From Saccharothrix sp. ALI-22-I (lineage in GTDB: Bacteria; Actinomycetota; Actinomycetes; Mycobacteriales; Pseudonocardiaceae), in the NCBI RefSeq assembly GCF_001984175.1, contig NZ_MTQP01000041.1:32115-96114 (forward strand): DNA of 64,000 nucleotides. The letters run 5' to 3'. The position numbers and the translations under genes were made by a program. Below, piece after piece: positions 7,529 to 16,654 of this stretch. Every line of letters begins with the position of its first letter. The first letter of the stretch is position 1. The notes under the pieces are model-generated. The model ran no database searches and was not told the DNA's origin. It saw only the letters and a list, made by a program, of their open reading frames with translations.

Positions 7529-8698
7529 TCAGATGTGCACCGGCACCGGTGCGGCGGCCTTGCGCCGGTCGAGTCGGTGCGCGGTGGCGGCCACCGCGAG
7601 CCCCGACAGGGCGAGCAGCCCGCCGACCCAGTTCGGCGCGGTGTAGCCCAGCCCGCCGTCGATGGCCGCTCCGCCGAGCCACGCGCCCAGGGCGTTGCCC
7701 AGGTTGAACGAGGCGATGTTCGCCGCCGAGGCCAGCGCGGGCGCGCCCTCGGCCTGCTGCATGACGCGCATCTGCAGCGGTGGCACGGTGGCGAAACCGG
7801 CCGCGCCGAACAGCAGGATGGTGACGGCCGCCTGCCATTGGCTGTGCGCGGTGAACACGAACGCGAACAGCACCGCCGCGAGCAGCGAGAGGATCACGAA
7901 CAGGCTGGGCATCACGGCCCGGTCGGCTGCCCGTCCGCCCACCACGTTGCCCACGCACAGGCCCGCGCCGAACAGGATCAGCAACCAGGTCACCGCGCCG
8001 GTGGAGAACCCGGCGACCTCCGTCATCATCGGCGCTATGTAGGTGAACGACGCGAACACGCCCGCGAAGCCCAACGTGGTCATCGCCAGCGCCAGCCACA
8101 CCTGGGGCCGGGCGAACGCCGCCAGCTCGCGGCGCAGGCCGCTGTCCGGTCGCGGGGTGGCGGGCACCAGCGCGGCGATACCGATCAGGCCCAGCACGCC
8201 GAGCGCGGTCACCGCCCAGAACGTCGAGCGCCAACCCCACTCCTGGCCCAGCGCGGTGCCCAGCGGGACGCCCAGCACGTTGGACACGGTCAACCCGGTG
8301 AACATCATGGCGATGGCGCTGGCCTTGCGGTGCGGCGCCACGAGTTCGGCGGCCACCACCGACCCGATGCCGAAGAAAGCGCCGTGGCACAGCGCCGCGA
8401 CCGCCCGGCCGACCATCAGCAGCGCGTAGTCGTCCGCGATCGCGCACAGCGCGTTGCCCGCGATGAACACGGCCATCAGGATCATCAGCACGGCCTTGCG
8501 GGGCAGTCGCGCGCCGGCCATGGTGACCAGCGGCGCGCCCACCACGACGCTCAACGCGTAGCCGGAGACGAGCAGCCCGGCGGAGGGGATGGACACGCCC
8601 AGGTCGGCGGCCACCTCGGGGAGCAACCCGACGATGACGAACTCGGTGGTGCCGATCCCGAACGCGCCGACGGCGAGGGCGATCAGTGCGAGCGGCAT
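7529..8698 (-). CDS. MFS efflux transporter (12-TM, AraJ/PbuE-like)
   Basis: The 389-residue protein has about twelve hydrophobic segments and typical drug:H+ antiporter-1 features: an N-terminal FGIGTTEFVIVGLLPEVA segment, a SGYALSVVVGAPL helix, a charged loop after TM2 (AGARLPRKAV), and a central basic loop between the halves. AraJ/YdhP-type members export sugars, nucleosides or drugs. It starts 8 bases after the SDR stop and ends 37 bases before the oxidase start, so it belongs to the operon. Export of the pathway product is the simplest role. No substrate can be read from sequence. Confidence 0.85.
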   Translation of the reverse strand: MPLALIALAVGAFGIGTTEFVIVGLLPEVAADLGVSIPSAGLLVSGYALSVVVGAPLVTMAGARLPRKAVLMILMAVFIAGNALCAIADDYALLMVGRAVAALCHGAFFGIGSVVAAELVAPHRKASAIAMMFTGLTVSNVLGVPLGTALGQEWGWRSTFWAVTALGVLGLIGIAALVPATPRPDSGLRRELAAFARPQVWLALAMTTLGFAGVFASFTYIAPMMTEVAGFSTGAVTWLLILFGAGLCVGNVVGGRAADRAVMPSLFVILSLLAAVLFAFVFTAHSQWQAAVTILLFGAAGFATVPPLQMRVMQQAEGAPALASAANIASFNLGNALGAWLGGAAIDGGLGYTAPNWVGGLLALSGLAVAATAHRLDRRKAAAPVPVHI

Positions 8699-8706
8699 GG
8701 TGGACC

Positions 8707-9468
8707 TCAAACCTGGCGCAGGGCGCCGCCGTCGACGGCCCACTCGGCGCCGGTGATCTGGCTCGCCAGGGGCGAGAGCAGGAAGGCGATGACGCGGGCG
8801 ACGTCGTCGGGCGTGCCGAGCCGGCCGGTGGGCAGGTTGCGGACCTCGCGTACGAAGTGCTCGACCGCCTCCTCGACGGGCAGGTCGAACTGCGTCGACA
8901 GCTGTTCGGCGAACCCGCCCGGCTCGTCCCACAGCCGGGTGCGGGTGGGGCCGGGCGACACCACGTTGGAGCGCACGCCCCGGTCGCCGAACTCGCCGGC
9001 GATCACCTTGGACACGGTCAGCATCGCGGTCTTCGACGCGGCGTAGTCGACGATCGACTTGTCCGGGAAGCGGGCCGCCTCGCTGGCAACGTGCACGATG
9101 CTGCCGCCGCCGGTGTCCAGCAGTGCCGGGATGGCCACGCGGCTCATCCGCACGGCGGAGAACAGGTTGAGCTCGAAGGTCCTCAGCCACTGCTCGTCGG
9201 TGAAGTCGAGGAACCCGCTGCGGGAGTCCAGGCCGCCCACGTTGTTCACCAGGCCGTCGAGCCGGCCGTGTCGTTCGAGCACGGTGTCCACGACCGATCG
9301 CGCGGCGCCGGGATCGGTGAGGTCGGCGGCGATGCCGCCGTCCAGTGGCTTGCGGGCCACGCCGACGGCGGTCGCGCCCTCATCGGCGAGCAGTCGGACC
9401 ACGGCCTCGCCGATACCGGCGGAGGCACCGGTCACCACGAAGACCTTGCCGGTCAGTTCCAGGTCCAC
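8707..9468 (-). CDS. Short-chain dehydrogenase/reductase
   Basis: This 253-residue classical SDR has the NAD(P) motif TGASAGIG at residues 13-20, VNNVGG, catalytic Ser129 in VHVASEAARF, and the Tyr142/Lys146 pair in DYAASK. The C-terminus ends with the usual AEWAVDGGALRQV. The GTG at 9468 is preceded by AGGAGGG at six bases and gives the expected start just before the Rossmann fold; the upstream ATG at 9486 lies before this ribosome site. It is the first gene of the operon, divergent from the LysR gene. A degraded close paralogue lies at 47399-48035. It probably reduces or oxidises a keto-sugar intermediate (inference). Confidence 0.88.
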   Translation of the reverse strand: MDLELTGKVFVVTGASAGIGEAVVRLLADEGATAVGVARKPLDGGIAADLTDPGAARSVVDTVLERHGRLDGLVNNVGGLDSRSGFLDFTDEQWLRTFELNLFSAVRMSRVAIPALLDTGGGSIVHVASEAARFPDKSIVDYAASKTAMLTVSKVIAGEFGDRGVRSNVVSPGPTRTRLWDEPGGFAEQLSTQFDLPVEEAVEHFVREVRNLPTGRLGTPDDVARVIAFLLSPLASQITGAEWAVDGGALRQV

Positions 9469-9526
9469 GGCAAGCCCTCCTCCCAAGTAGTCGGTGTGTC
9501 ACCCACTATTGCGAATCCGGATGAGA

Positions 9527-9542
9527 AATTCGAAGTAGAATT
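9527..9542. promoter_or_regulatory. Candidate LysR operator in the divergent promoter region
   Basis: A perfect interrupted palindrome, AATTC-GAAGTA-GAATT, lies in the 100-bp gap between the divergent SDR and LysR genes. Its size and place fit a LysR-type recognition box. It is the only clear dyad in an AT-rich stretch there. Confidence 0.5.
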
Positions 9543-9568
9543 ACTGTTCGCTGGTATAAAATGGGCTT

Positions 9569-10480
9569 ATGTTTACCCTGCGTCAGTTGGAAAGCCTCAC
9601 CGCAATCGTCGACGAGGGCTCGTTCACCGCCGCGGCGGACGTGCTCGGTGTGACGCAGCCCGCTCTTTCCCATCAGATCCGTCCACTCGAACGGGCTATC
9701 GGGCTCCAGGTTTTGGAGCGCTTACCCCGCTCGGTCCGACTGACCACGGCGGGCCGAGCCTTCCTGCCCCACGCCCGTGCCGCCCTGGGCGCGGTCGACC
9801 GCGGTTCCCGCGCCGCGCGCCAGGCGGTCCAGTTGGAGGCGGCCGAACTGGGCGTGGCGACGATCTACTCGATCAGCCTCGGCGTGCTGCCGCCGGTGCT
9901 GCGCGCGTGGCGCCAGCAGCACGGGAGCACCCAGGTCCGGCTGTTCGAACACCGGCACGCGGACAACCTGCGCAACGCCATGCTGGCGGGCCAGGCCGAT
10001 CTGGCGATCGGCCCCGTTCCGGTGGACTGGTCAGGTCAGATCGTGCCGCTGGGGGAGGAGGAGTTCGTCGTCGTGCTGCCGTTCGACGACCCGGACGTCG
10101 GACCGGAGGACACCACGGTCGACCTGGCCCTGCTGGCACACCGCAGCTGGGTGCACTTCGCCCCGGACAACGGCCTGGCGGCCCTGCTGGACGAGGTGTG
10201 CGCGAGGGCGGGGTTCCAGCCCAGGGTGGCCGTGCGGGCCGAGCAGACGGCCGCCGCGCCGATCCTGGCCTCGGTGGGCCTGGGCCCCACCCTCATCCCG
10301 CTCAACGTCATCCCACCGAACTTCGACGGCCGCCTGCTGCGCCCCGACCCGCCGGTGCGCCGGACGATGTCGGTGTACACGCGGCACGGCGACGAGCCGG
10401 TGGTCAGCGCGTTCATCTCGACGCTCATCCGTACGGTGGAACTCATTCCGAACCACCTGCGCGCGGTCCTGAAGTTCTGA
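9569..10480 (+). CDS. LysR-family transcriptional regulator
   Basis: The 303-residue protein starts with a textbook LysR winged helix-turn-helix (FTLRQLESLTAIVDEGSFTA, then AADVLGVTQPALSHQIRPLE). A type-2 periplasmic-binding-protein-like effector domain follows, from about residue 90. It is transcribed away from the six-gene operon 9468-2543, across a 100-bp gap with a palindrome, which is the standard layout for a LysR activator of the divergent operon. The inducer is probably a pathway intermediate. Length and domain order are normal. Confidence 0.9.
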   Translation: MFTLRQLESLTAIVDEGSFTAAADVLGVTQPALSHQIRPLERAIGLQVLERLPRSVRLTTAGRAFLPHARAALGAVDRGSRAARQAVQLEAAELGVATIYSISLGVLPPVLRAWRQQHGSTQVRLFEHRHADNLRNAMLAGQADLAIGPVPVDWSGQIVPLGEEEFVVVLPFDDPDVGPEDTTVDLALLAHRSWVHFAPDNGLAALLDEVCARAGFQPRVAVRAEQTAAAPILASVGLGPTLIPLNVIPPNFDGRLLRPDPPVRRTMSVYTRHGDEPVVSAFISTLIRTVELIPNHLRAVLKF

Positions 10481-10809
10481 GCCTCGGAACCGCTCGTTCA
10501 GGGACGAAGCTTGATGGACCGAATTCCGGGCGACAATTCGCATCGGCGGCACCTGGGGGCGCGGTATGCGATGACCTCGCGCAGTCCGGGGCGAACGGTG
10601 CGTTCGACAGCCGCCTGACCGGGCGTGCGCCGGTCGGAGGTTCGGTCCGGCCGCGCACGAGGTCCGCGTCCACTTCGGCTCAGCATGAGTTCGATGTGGC
10701 GGGTGCTGGCGAGGTGATGACGTTCAACGCCGTGGAGCGCGCCTCGACGAGTCGTCGGTTGCCTTCAACGGCGGTTGTAGGGTGCCAAAGTCGGCCACAC
10801 GGTCTGATC
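10481..10809. other. Intergenic stretch without recognisable gene
   Basis: Open frames exist on both strands but none has a ribosome site, a known motif or convincing composition. The stretch lies between the LysR gene and transposase debris and is probably residue of earlier insertions. Confidence 0.5.
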
Positions 10810-11013
10810 TGGGCGTCAGACTGCTGCGGATTCGTACTCGTTGATCAGTCCGCTGAGGACTGGTCGGCGACGTATCGACGTGCAGCCCGGCTTCGCGATC
10901 GGGTGGTCCGGTCGTGGTGGTGCGAGTTGTCGTGTTTGGTGGGGTCGGCGGTGGTTGTAGTGGGAGACGTAGCGGTCGAGCACCGCCTGCAGGTGGTGCT
11001 CGTTGGTGGTGAC
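10810..11013 (-). mobile_element. Transposase fragment 2, C-terminal end of the same integrase-core family
   Basis: The reverse strand encodes TNEHHLQAVLDRYVSHYNHR, then RPHQTRQLAPPRPDHPIAK, and ends naturally with RRRPVLSGLINEYESAAV. It is the intact C-terminus of the family seen at 2046-2345. Everything before the last roughly 65 residues is missing and replaced by unrelated sequence. Confidence 0.8.
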
Positions 11014-11392
11014 TAGTTGCCAGGTGCGAGACCTGCCGCGCCGAAAGGAACTCGTCGCCCTGGTCGGTGATCTCTGGCCGAAGGACGGGCAGGCCGAGAT
11101 CCGCATCGGCGGCTACTCCGGGCACATCGGCGGCCTCTCCGGCAAGAACGTGTACGCGACCCCGGAGACCGAAATGGCCTGGGAGAACATCAAGGACCGG
11201 AAAGTCGGCATGACGCAGGACGAGACGATGTTCTGCCTGGAGGAGGAACTCCACCAGGTGATGCGGGAGCGGGTGCCGCTTGCCCAGCTCAGGGCGGACG
11301 AACTCCACATCGGACGCTTCCTGGTCCACCACGACGACCTCGCCGCCCGTCGACCGGACAAGGTCTTCTCCGTCACGGAATTCCTCGAGTAG
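11003..11392 (+). CDS. Hypothetical protein or 3' gene fragment
   Basis: The frame gives 129 residues, of which about the last 115 look like real protein: charged, balanced composition, no low-complexity, ending PDKVFSVTEFLE. I do not recognise a family. The nominal start lies inside transposase debris and has no ribosome site, so this is probably the 3' part of a gene whose 5' end was removed by the insertion. It could also be a small intact gene starting at an internal codon. A function cannot be assigned. Confidence 0.4.
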   Translation: MVVTSCQVRDLPRRKELVALVGDLWPKDGQAEIRIGGYSGHIGGLSGKNVYATPETEMAWENIKDRKVGMTQDETMFCLEEELHQVMRERVPLAQLRADELHIGRFLVHHDDLAARRPDKVFSVTEFLE

Positions 11393-11429
11393 CCCCGACC
11401 AGACCGCAGCCGGCCCCGGATCTGATGTT

Positions 11430-11733
11430 CGGCCCGGGACCGGAAGCCGTGGCACGGCTGACCGGCGTCGGCGGTGCTGCAACTCCCGCCGGCGGAAACG
11501 CCCTGAGCTTGATCCGGACGTGACGATCCGGATCGATGCGGCGATTTACCGGTATGGGAACCAGCGGGTCGAACGTGCCACTCCAAGAGCAGCCGTTCGT
11601 GCAGCCCTTGCCACACCCCGGCCTCGTGCCACTCGGTCAACCGCCGCCGTGGACGCACCGGGATCAACGGCTCCAGTCGTGCCCACAGCTCGTCGGTCAA
11701 GACCTCCTCACGCACCAGGCAAGACTGGAACAC
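11430..11733 (-). mobile_element. IS5-family transposase remnant
   Basis: The reverse strand opens with REEVLTDELWARLEPLIPVR, the typical N-terminus of IS5-group transposases. It then jumps by internal deletion to RRRLTEWHEAGVWQGLHE and loses frame in the following stretch. Neither a complete DDE domain nor terminal repeats can be recognised. Confidence 0.7.
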
Positions 11734-11865
11734 GTTGCAGCATCGGCAAAGCCGACACTCCGACTCATTCTGAACTGATTACTAAGCGAGCCGCTGGGCT
11801 TCGCTCGGGGTAACACCCGCGACGGCGGACCGATACGGCCAGTACCGACTACGGAGGAGGCCCCA

Positions 11866-12390
11866 ATGGGCGCGGTCAGCGGCAAGATCCCCTACCAGGA
11901 CAGCGACGACGAGGAATCCGAGTTACTCCCGTTCGGCCAATGGCTGTTCAAGACGATCGTGCGGCAAGCCGGCGACGAGGAGTGGAGCGTCATCCGGGAT
12001 AAGACCTCCACCCGCCACCTCTACCTGTGGCTGGAGTCCGAGGAGGCCCCCGGCAAGGGTGCGGACCACTTCAGGGACAAGGAACACCTGCACCTCATCG
12101 ACAACGGGGGTGACGTCGACATCAGCACCAAGCACCCCAAGGCGTTGAACATCCTCCCGGACGGCAAGTACGAGAAGCGCACGGCCGCGGACAAGGAACC
12201 ACAGCACTTCACCGGAACCAAGGCGCTCAACAAGGGCACCAGCCTCCCGATCACCGTGTGCACCAGGAACGAGCCGCCGGACGAGGTGGTCGACTGGCAG
12301 CGAAAGCTGATCACCGACCTCCGGGCCACGACCTTGGACTGGCTGCGCGCGGTGGCCTCGAACGCGCAGATCGCCGAGTTCCTCGCCTGA
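11866..12390 (+). CDS. Hypothetical protein, cytoplasmic
   Basis: The 174-residue, charged, soluble protein has a strong ribosome site (GGAGGAGG five bases before the ATG) and normal codon composition, so the gene is very likely real. It has no signal peptide, membrane segment or motif that I can name. The middle is rich in His, Asp and Lys (HFRDKEHLHLIDNGGDVDIS). It is flanked upstream by transposase debris and downstream by a bidirectional terminator, so it is probably monocistronic. Function unknown. Confidence 0.7.
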   Translation: MGAVSGKIPYQDSDDEESELLPFGQWLFKTIVRQAGDEEWSVIRDKTSTRHLYLWLESEEAPGKGADHFRDKEHLHLIDNGGDVDISTKHPKALNILPDGKYEKRTAADKEPQHFTGTKALNKGTSLPITVCTRNEPPDEVVDWQRKLITDLRATTLDWLRAVASNAQIAEFLA

Positions 12391-12433
12391 CCACCCGGCC
12401 CCCAGTGGTTGTGCGCTGTCGCCGAGAACGGGC

Positions 12434-12464
12434 CTGGGCCCCGTGCGCTGCACGGGGCCCAGGT
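12434..12464. terminator. Bidirectional terminator hairpin
   Basis: A perfect 14-bp stem, CCTGGGCCCCGTGC, with a three-base loop lies between two convergent genes, 44 bases after the hypothetical gene and 10 bases after the Calx-beta gene. Confidence 0.75.
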
Positions 12465-12474
12465 GGCAGGTGGT

Positions 12475-13290
12475 TCAGGAGCAGAAGATGTCGTCTTCCT
12501 CGATCGTGGCGATCGCCTGCGAGTCGGCCAACGCCGTGCCTGCGGACGGGCTGGAGAGCGTCAGCTTCACCGTCTCGTTGGCCTCGCAGAGCGTGTCGCC
12601 CTTGATGGTCACGTTCCACGTGATCGTGGGCTGCCCCAGCTGCAGCGCGACGAGCTGGTTGGAGAACGCGGTGTAGTCCGCGGACCCCGCCGTGCCGTTC
12701 GACGCGCTGACCAGCACCGTCGGCAGTGAGCCGCTCTGCTTGGGGTTGGACAGCGAGATGGTGAAGGCGCACGAGTGGGTGCCGCTGTTGCCCTCCCAGC
12801 AGGTGGTGTCGTCGATGTTCCACGTCGGCGTGCCGTCGTCGTCCAGGATCGTGCCGGTTCCGGTGTTGTCGGCCAGGTCGGTCCACCCGCTGACCGGCGA
12901 CAGGATGACCGAGAACGTCTCGTTCGCCTCGTCCAGCGCGTCGCGGTTGACCGGGACGGAGATCGTCTTCAGGGCGGAGTCGCCGGATCCCCAGGACACG
13001 GTGCCGGAGCCCGCAGTGAGGTCCGTGTCGCCCGCCGTGCCGGCGGCGATGTCGTAGTGGACCGAGGCGGCGGTGTAGCAGCCGCCGTTCCCGTTCAGGG
13101 TGAAGACGAGGGTGGTGGTGCCCGCGCCGGTCCCCTCGTAGGCCCGGGCGTCCCCGATGCTGATGACGCGCGGGAACTCGCACGTCTGCGCGGTGACGTC
13201 CGCGCTCGCCGGCAAGGCGCCGAGCGTGAGGCCGCTCAACGCGATCGCGCCGGCCAGAGCCAGGCGTCTGTGGTGTCGGTGTCCGTTCAT
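12475..13290 (-). CDS. Secreted Calx-beta domain protein
   Basis: The 271-residue protein has a Sec-type signal peptide (basic HRHHRR, hydrophobic LALAGAIALSGLTLGAL, then PASADV as cleavage region). Two Calx-beta-like modules follow, each with the family pattern DEANETFSVIL or CEANETVKLTL and an acidic end such as TGTILDDDG and ATIEEDD. Calx-beta folds bind calcium and mediate adhesion or surface interactions. Paired cysteines suggest disulfides outside the cell. The ATG at 13290 has AGGGGAG nine bases upstream; the longer frame to 13371 lacks a ribosome site. It is transcribed alone, away from the AfsR-like gene. Confidence 0.82.
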   Translation of the reverse strand: MNGHRHHRRLALAGAIALSGLTLGALPASADVTAQTCEFPRVISIGDARAYEGTGAGTTTLVFTLNGNGGCYTAASVHYDIAAGTAGDTDLTAGSGTVSWGSGDSALKTISVPVNRDALDEANETFSVILSPVSGWTDLADNTGTGTILDDDGTPTWNIDDTTCWEGNSGTHSCAFTISLSNPKQSGSLPTVLVSASNGTAGSADYTAFSNQLVALQLGQPTITWNVTIKGDTLCEANETVKLTLSSPSAGTALADSQAIATIEEDDIFCS

Positions 13291-13462
13291 GGTGGTGGTC
13301 TCCCCTGGTGTTCCCGATCGCGGTGATCCGGCGATCTCCCCTTCGCGGTCGGCGTTCCGGCCGCTGGGCAAAGCTTCGGCGAACCCTGTTGTTCGAACGT
13401 GGAACGCCCGTATGGGCGACGTATAACGGCTGGTCGATCAACTAGCGTGAGGCCCTCTGGGG

Positions 13463-16285
13463 GTGGTGGTGGAGTTCAACGTCCTGGGGCCGGTGGAGGT
13501 CGTGGACCACGGCCTGCTCCTCCCGCTGCGTCCGGGCAAGCAGGTGGCGCTGCTGTCGGTGCTGCTGTGCGCGGCGGGGGCGCCGGTGTCGGCGGATCGG
13601 TTGCTGGACGCGCTCTGGAACGGCCGACCACCCAGGACTGCGACGGAAAACCTGCGCGGGTACGTCCACCAGTTGCGTCGCGCGTTGGGCGACGCGGGGC
13701 GGATCGTGCGGCGGGCGGCGGGTTACGCCCTGGTCGTCCACCCGCTCGAACTCGACGCCGCCAGGTTCGAGGCCACGGCCGACCGCGGCCGCGTCGCGTT
13801 GTCCGCGGGCGACCCCGAATCCGCGGCCCGGCTCTGGCGGCAGGCGCTCGACCTGTGGCGGGGCACGCCGTTCGAGGACGTGGACGTCGGCGTCGTGCGC
13901 GAGGAGGCCGCACGCCTGGAGGAGCGCCGGCAGGCGGTGCTGGACGCGCGGATCGAGGCGGACCTGGCGCTGGGCCGCCACCACGACCTGATCGCCGAAC
14001 TCACCACGCTGGTCGCGCGCTACCCGTTGCGGGAGCGGCTGCGCGAACACCTCGTCCTGGCCCTGTACCGGGCGGGCAGGCAGGGCGAGGCGCTGGCGGT
14101 GGGTCGGGACGGCCGCCGGCTGCTGGCCGAGGAGCTGGGCCTGGAGCCGGGACCGGGGCTGCGCCGGCTGGAGCAGGCCGTGCTCGCGGGCGACCCGGCG
14201 CTGGACTTGCCGGTGACCGCGCCGGTCGCGGTGGAGGACGTCGGCCACCCGGCGCCGCGTCAACTGCCCGCCCACACCCCGCACTTCGTGGGCCGCACGG
14301 CGGAGTTGGACCGGCTGACCGGGCTGCTCGACGCCGGCCGGGACGGACCGGGCCCGACCGCGGTGATCTCGGCGATCAACGGCACCGCCGGCATCGGCAA
14401 GACCTCGCTCGCCGTGCACTGGGCGCGGCGTGTCGCCGACCGGTTCCGCGGCGGCCAGCTGTACGTCAACCTGCGCGGCTTCGACCCCAGCGGCCTGCCG
14501 GTGGACCCCGGCGAGGCGCTGGCGGGGTTCCTCGACGCGCTCGGCGTGTCGCCGGAGCGGGTGCCGGCCACGACGGAGGGCAGGTCCGCGCTCTACCGCG
14601 GCCTGGTCGCCGACCGGGAAGTGCTGGTGCTGCTGGACAACGCGCACGACGTCGAGCAGGTGCTGCCGCTGCTGCCGGGCAGCGGCGGCAGCTTCACGGT
14701 GATCACCAGCCGCAACGCCCTTGTCGGCCTGACCACCCGGCACGGTGCCCGCCCGCTCACCCTGGACGTGCTCGACCGCGGTGAGGCGGAAACGCTGCTG
14801 GTGAGCCACCTCGGCCGCGACCGCCTCGACGCGGAGCCGGAGGCGGTGCGGGACCTCATCGGCTACTGCGCCCGGCTGCCGCTGGCGTTGGCGATCGTCG
14901 CGGCACGCGCGACGGCACGTCCCGCGTTCCCGTTGCGGGTCCTGGTCGAGGAGCTGCGCGACGAGCGCAGGCGGCTCGACGCCCTCGACGCGGGCGACCC
15001 GACCACCAACGTGCGGGCCGTGTTCTCGTGGTCCCACCGGCAGGTCGGCGAGCAGGCGGCCAGGCTGTTCGTGTTGCTGGGACTGCATCCCGGGGTGGAC
15101 ATCGGGGTGCCCGCCGTCGCCGACCTCGCCGGGGTGTCGCGCGAGCGCGCGTCCGTGCTGCTGACGGAGCTGACCAGGGCGCACCTGCTGGACGAGCACG
15201 CCCCCGGCCGGCTCACCTTCCACGACCTGCTGCGGGCGTACGCGGCCGATCGGGCCGAGGAGTTGCCCGAGGACCAGCGCCGGCAGGCGGTGCGCCGGCT
15301 GTTCGACCACTACGTGCACACCGCCGACCGCGTGGACCGCGTACTGGCGTCCGGCCACGAGCCGGTCGCGCTGGTCGAGCCCGATCCCGCGGTGCGGCCG
15401 GAGCAGCCCGTCGACCAGGCCGCCGCCTGGTCCTGGTACGAGACCGAACACCCGGTGCTGCTCGCCGTCATCGACCGGGCGGCCGAAACGGGGTTCGAGC
15501 ACCACGCCTGGCAGCTGTACCACCTGCTGTGGACGTGCTTCGAGCGCCGTGGCCGCTGGCAGGAATGGGAGGAGGCCGGGCGCACGGCGCTGCTCGCCGC
15601 GTCGGACGCGGGCGACCGGGACGGTCAGGGACGCGTGCACCACGCCCGCGGCTGGGCGTGCGCGCTGCTGGCCCGCTACGAGGACGCGCACTCGCACCTG
15701 CGCCGGGCGTTGGGTGTGTACGAACAGCTCGGCGACCCGGTGCAGCAGGCGCGGGTGCGGTACGCGGTCGCGTGGACCCTGGAACACCAGGACCGTGTTC
15801 CCGAGGCCCTGCGCCACGCCGAGCAGGCACTGGAGGTCTTCCGCGCCCACGATCACCCGGAAGGTGTCGCGAGGTCGCTCAACATGGCCGGGTGGCTGTC
15901 CGCGAAGGGCGGCGACCACGAACGGGCCCTGGACCACTGCGGCCGCGCGTTGGACATCTACCTCGACCTGGGTGACCAACGCGGCGCCGCGCACACCTGG
16001 GACAGCCTCGCGTTCGCCTACCACCACCTGGGCCGGCACAGCGAGGCGATCGACTGCTACAGCAAGGCCATCGGCCTGTACCGGGACCTCCGCGACAAGT
16101 TCTACGAGGCCGGCACGCTGGCGCGCCTGGGCGACACCCACCACGCCGCGGGAGACCAGGAAACGGCTCGCGCGCTGTGGCGGCAGGCGTTGGCGATGTT
16201 CGACGACCTGCACCACCCGGAAGCCGAGCAGGTACGAGCGAACCTCACCGCGACGAACCCGTCGTGGTCTGACGCGACCTGGTGA
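13463..16285 (+). CDS. AfsR/SARP-type regulator with NB-ARC and TPR domains
   Basis: The 940-residue protein has the AfsR layout: an OmpR-type winged helix (about 1-90) and a BTAD domain (about 95-240). An NB-ARC ATPase follows with the P-loop GTAGIGKTS near residue 304 and the Walker B VLVLLDN, and TPR repeats run from about 660 to 900. Such proteins activate promoters of secondary-metabolite genes in response to ligand or phosphorylation. Three GTG codons in a row occur at the start; I used the first at 13463, without a clear ribosome site. No biosynthetic core enzymes lie directly beside it, so its target may be the nearby FAD oxidase region, the sugar-metabolite operon or a distant cluster. 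Confidence 0.88.
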   Translation: MVVEFNVLGPVEVVDHGLLLPLRPGKQVALLSVLLCAAGAPVSADRLLDALWNGRPPRTATENLRGYVHQLRRALGDAGRIVRRAAGYALVVHPLELDAARFEATADRGRVALSAGDPESAARLWRQALDLWRGTPFEDVDVGVVREEAARLEERRQAVLDARIEADLALGRHHDLIAELTTLVARYPLRERLREHLVLALYRAGRQGEALAVGRDGRRLLAEELGLEPGPGLRRLEQAVLAGDPALDLPVTAPVAVEDVGHPAPRQLPAHTPHFVGRTAELDRLTGLLDAGRDGPGPTAVISAINGTAGIGKTSLAVHWARRVADRFRGGQLYVNLRGFDPSGLPVDPGEALAGFLDALGVSPERVPATTEGRSALYRGLVADREVLVLLDNAHDVEQVLPLLPGSGGSFTVITSRNALVGLTTRHGARPLTLDVLDRGEAETLLVSHLGRDRLDAEPEAVRDLIGYCARLPLALAIVAARATARPAFPLRVLVEELRDERRRLDALDAGDPTTNVRAVFSWSHRQVGEQAARLFVLLGLHPGVDIGVPAVADLAGVSRERASVLLTELTRAHLLDEHAPGRLTFHDLLRAYAADRAEELPEDQRRQAVRRLFDHYVHTADRVDRVLASGHEPVALVEPDPAVRPEQPVDQAAAWSWYETEHPVLLAVIDRAAETGFEHHAWQLYHLLWTCFERRGRWQEWEEAGRTALLAASDAGDRDGQGRVHHARGWACALLARYEDAHSHLRRALGVYEQLGDPVQQARVRYAVAWTLEHQDRVPEALRHAEQALEVFRAHDHPEGVARSLNMAGWLSAKGGDHERALDHCGRALDIYLDLGDQRGAAHTWDSLAFAYHHLGRHSEAIDCYSKAIGLYRDLRDKFYEAGTLARLGDTHHAAGDQETARALWRQALAMFDDLHHPEAEQVRANLTATNPSWSDATW

Positions 16286-16654
16286 GGCGGGATCTCGACC
16301 GAGGTCTCGCCGAGATCGCGCGGGTCTCGACGTGCGGGGCGTTACGTCCATGCAGTGTGGACAGTCAGCGCGATGTCGGCAGCCCGTGCGACGAGACTGA
16401 ACCATGTCGACCGCCGACAGCGCACGCAGAACTGCACCGGCGACGTCGACCTGCGATTCCGAACGCTCGGATCACCGCAGCCACGTCCTCGGCCATCCAC
16501 CTGCCCCCCGGATCGGCTCAGGTGCTTGGGCCGTGCGCCTTTCGGCTCGGGTGCCGACCGAACGACGGGTGATGTTCTGCCCAGTCGGCCGACCGAGCAG
16601 AACATCACCCGTTCGGACCCGTCTCCAGCACGCTCCGCGCACCTCTAGTCCAGC
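16286..16654. other. Intergenic stretch with one long hairpin
   Basis: No gene is supported here. The only structure is the inverted repeat at 16558-16616. Short open frames on both strands are without ribosome sites or motifs. Confidence 0.5.
16558..16616. repeat. Long imperfect hairpin upstream of the TPMT gene
   Basis: The arms are CCGAAC-GAC-GGGTGATGTTCTGC and its complement (20 paired bases with a three-base bulge), separated by a 16-base loop that itself contains TCGGCCGA. It ends 38 bases before the methyltransferase ATG and has no T-run. It could be a terminator for the AfsR-like gene, a leader structure, or a small mobile repeat. Confidence 0.6.

Noticed and set aside
13442..16405. 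987-codon minus-strand frame opposite the AfsR-like gene
   Set aside because: Composition is a high-GC shadow with no motifs, while the plus strand has SARP, NB-ARC and TPR patterns.
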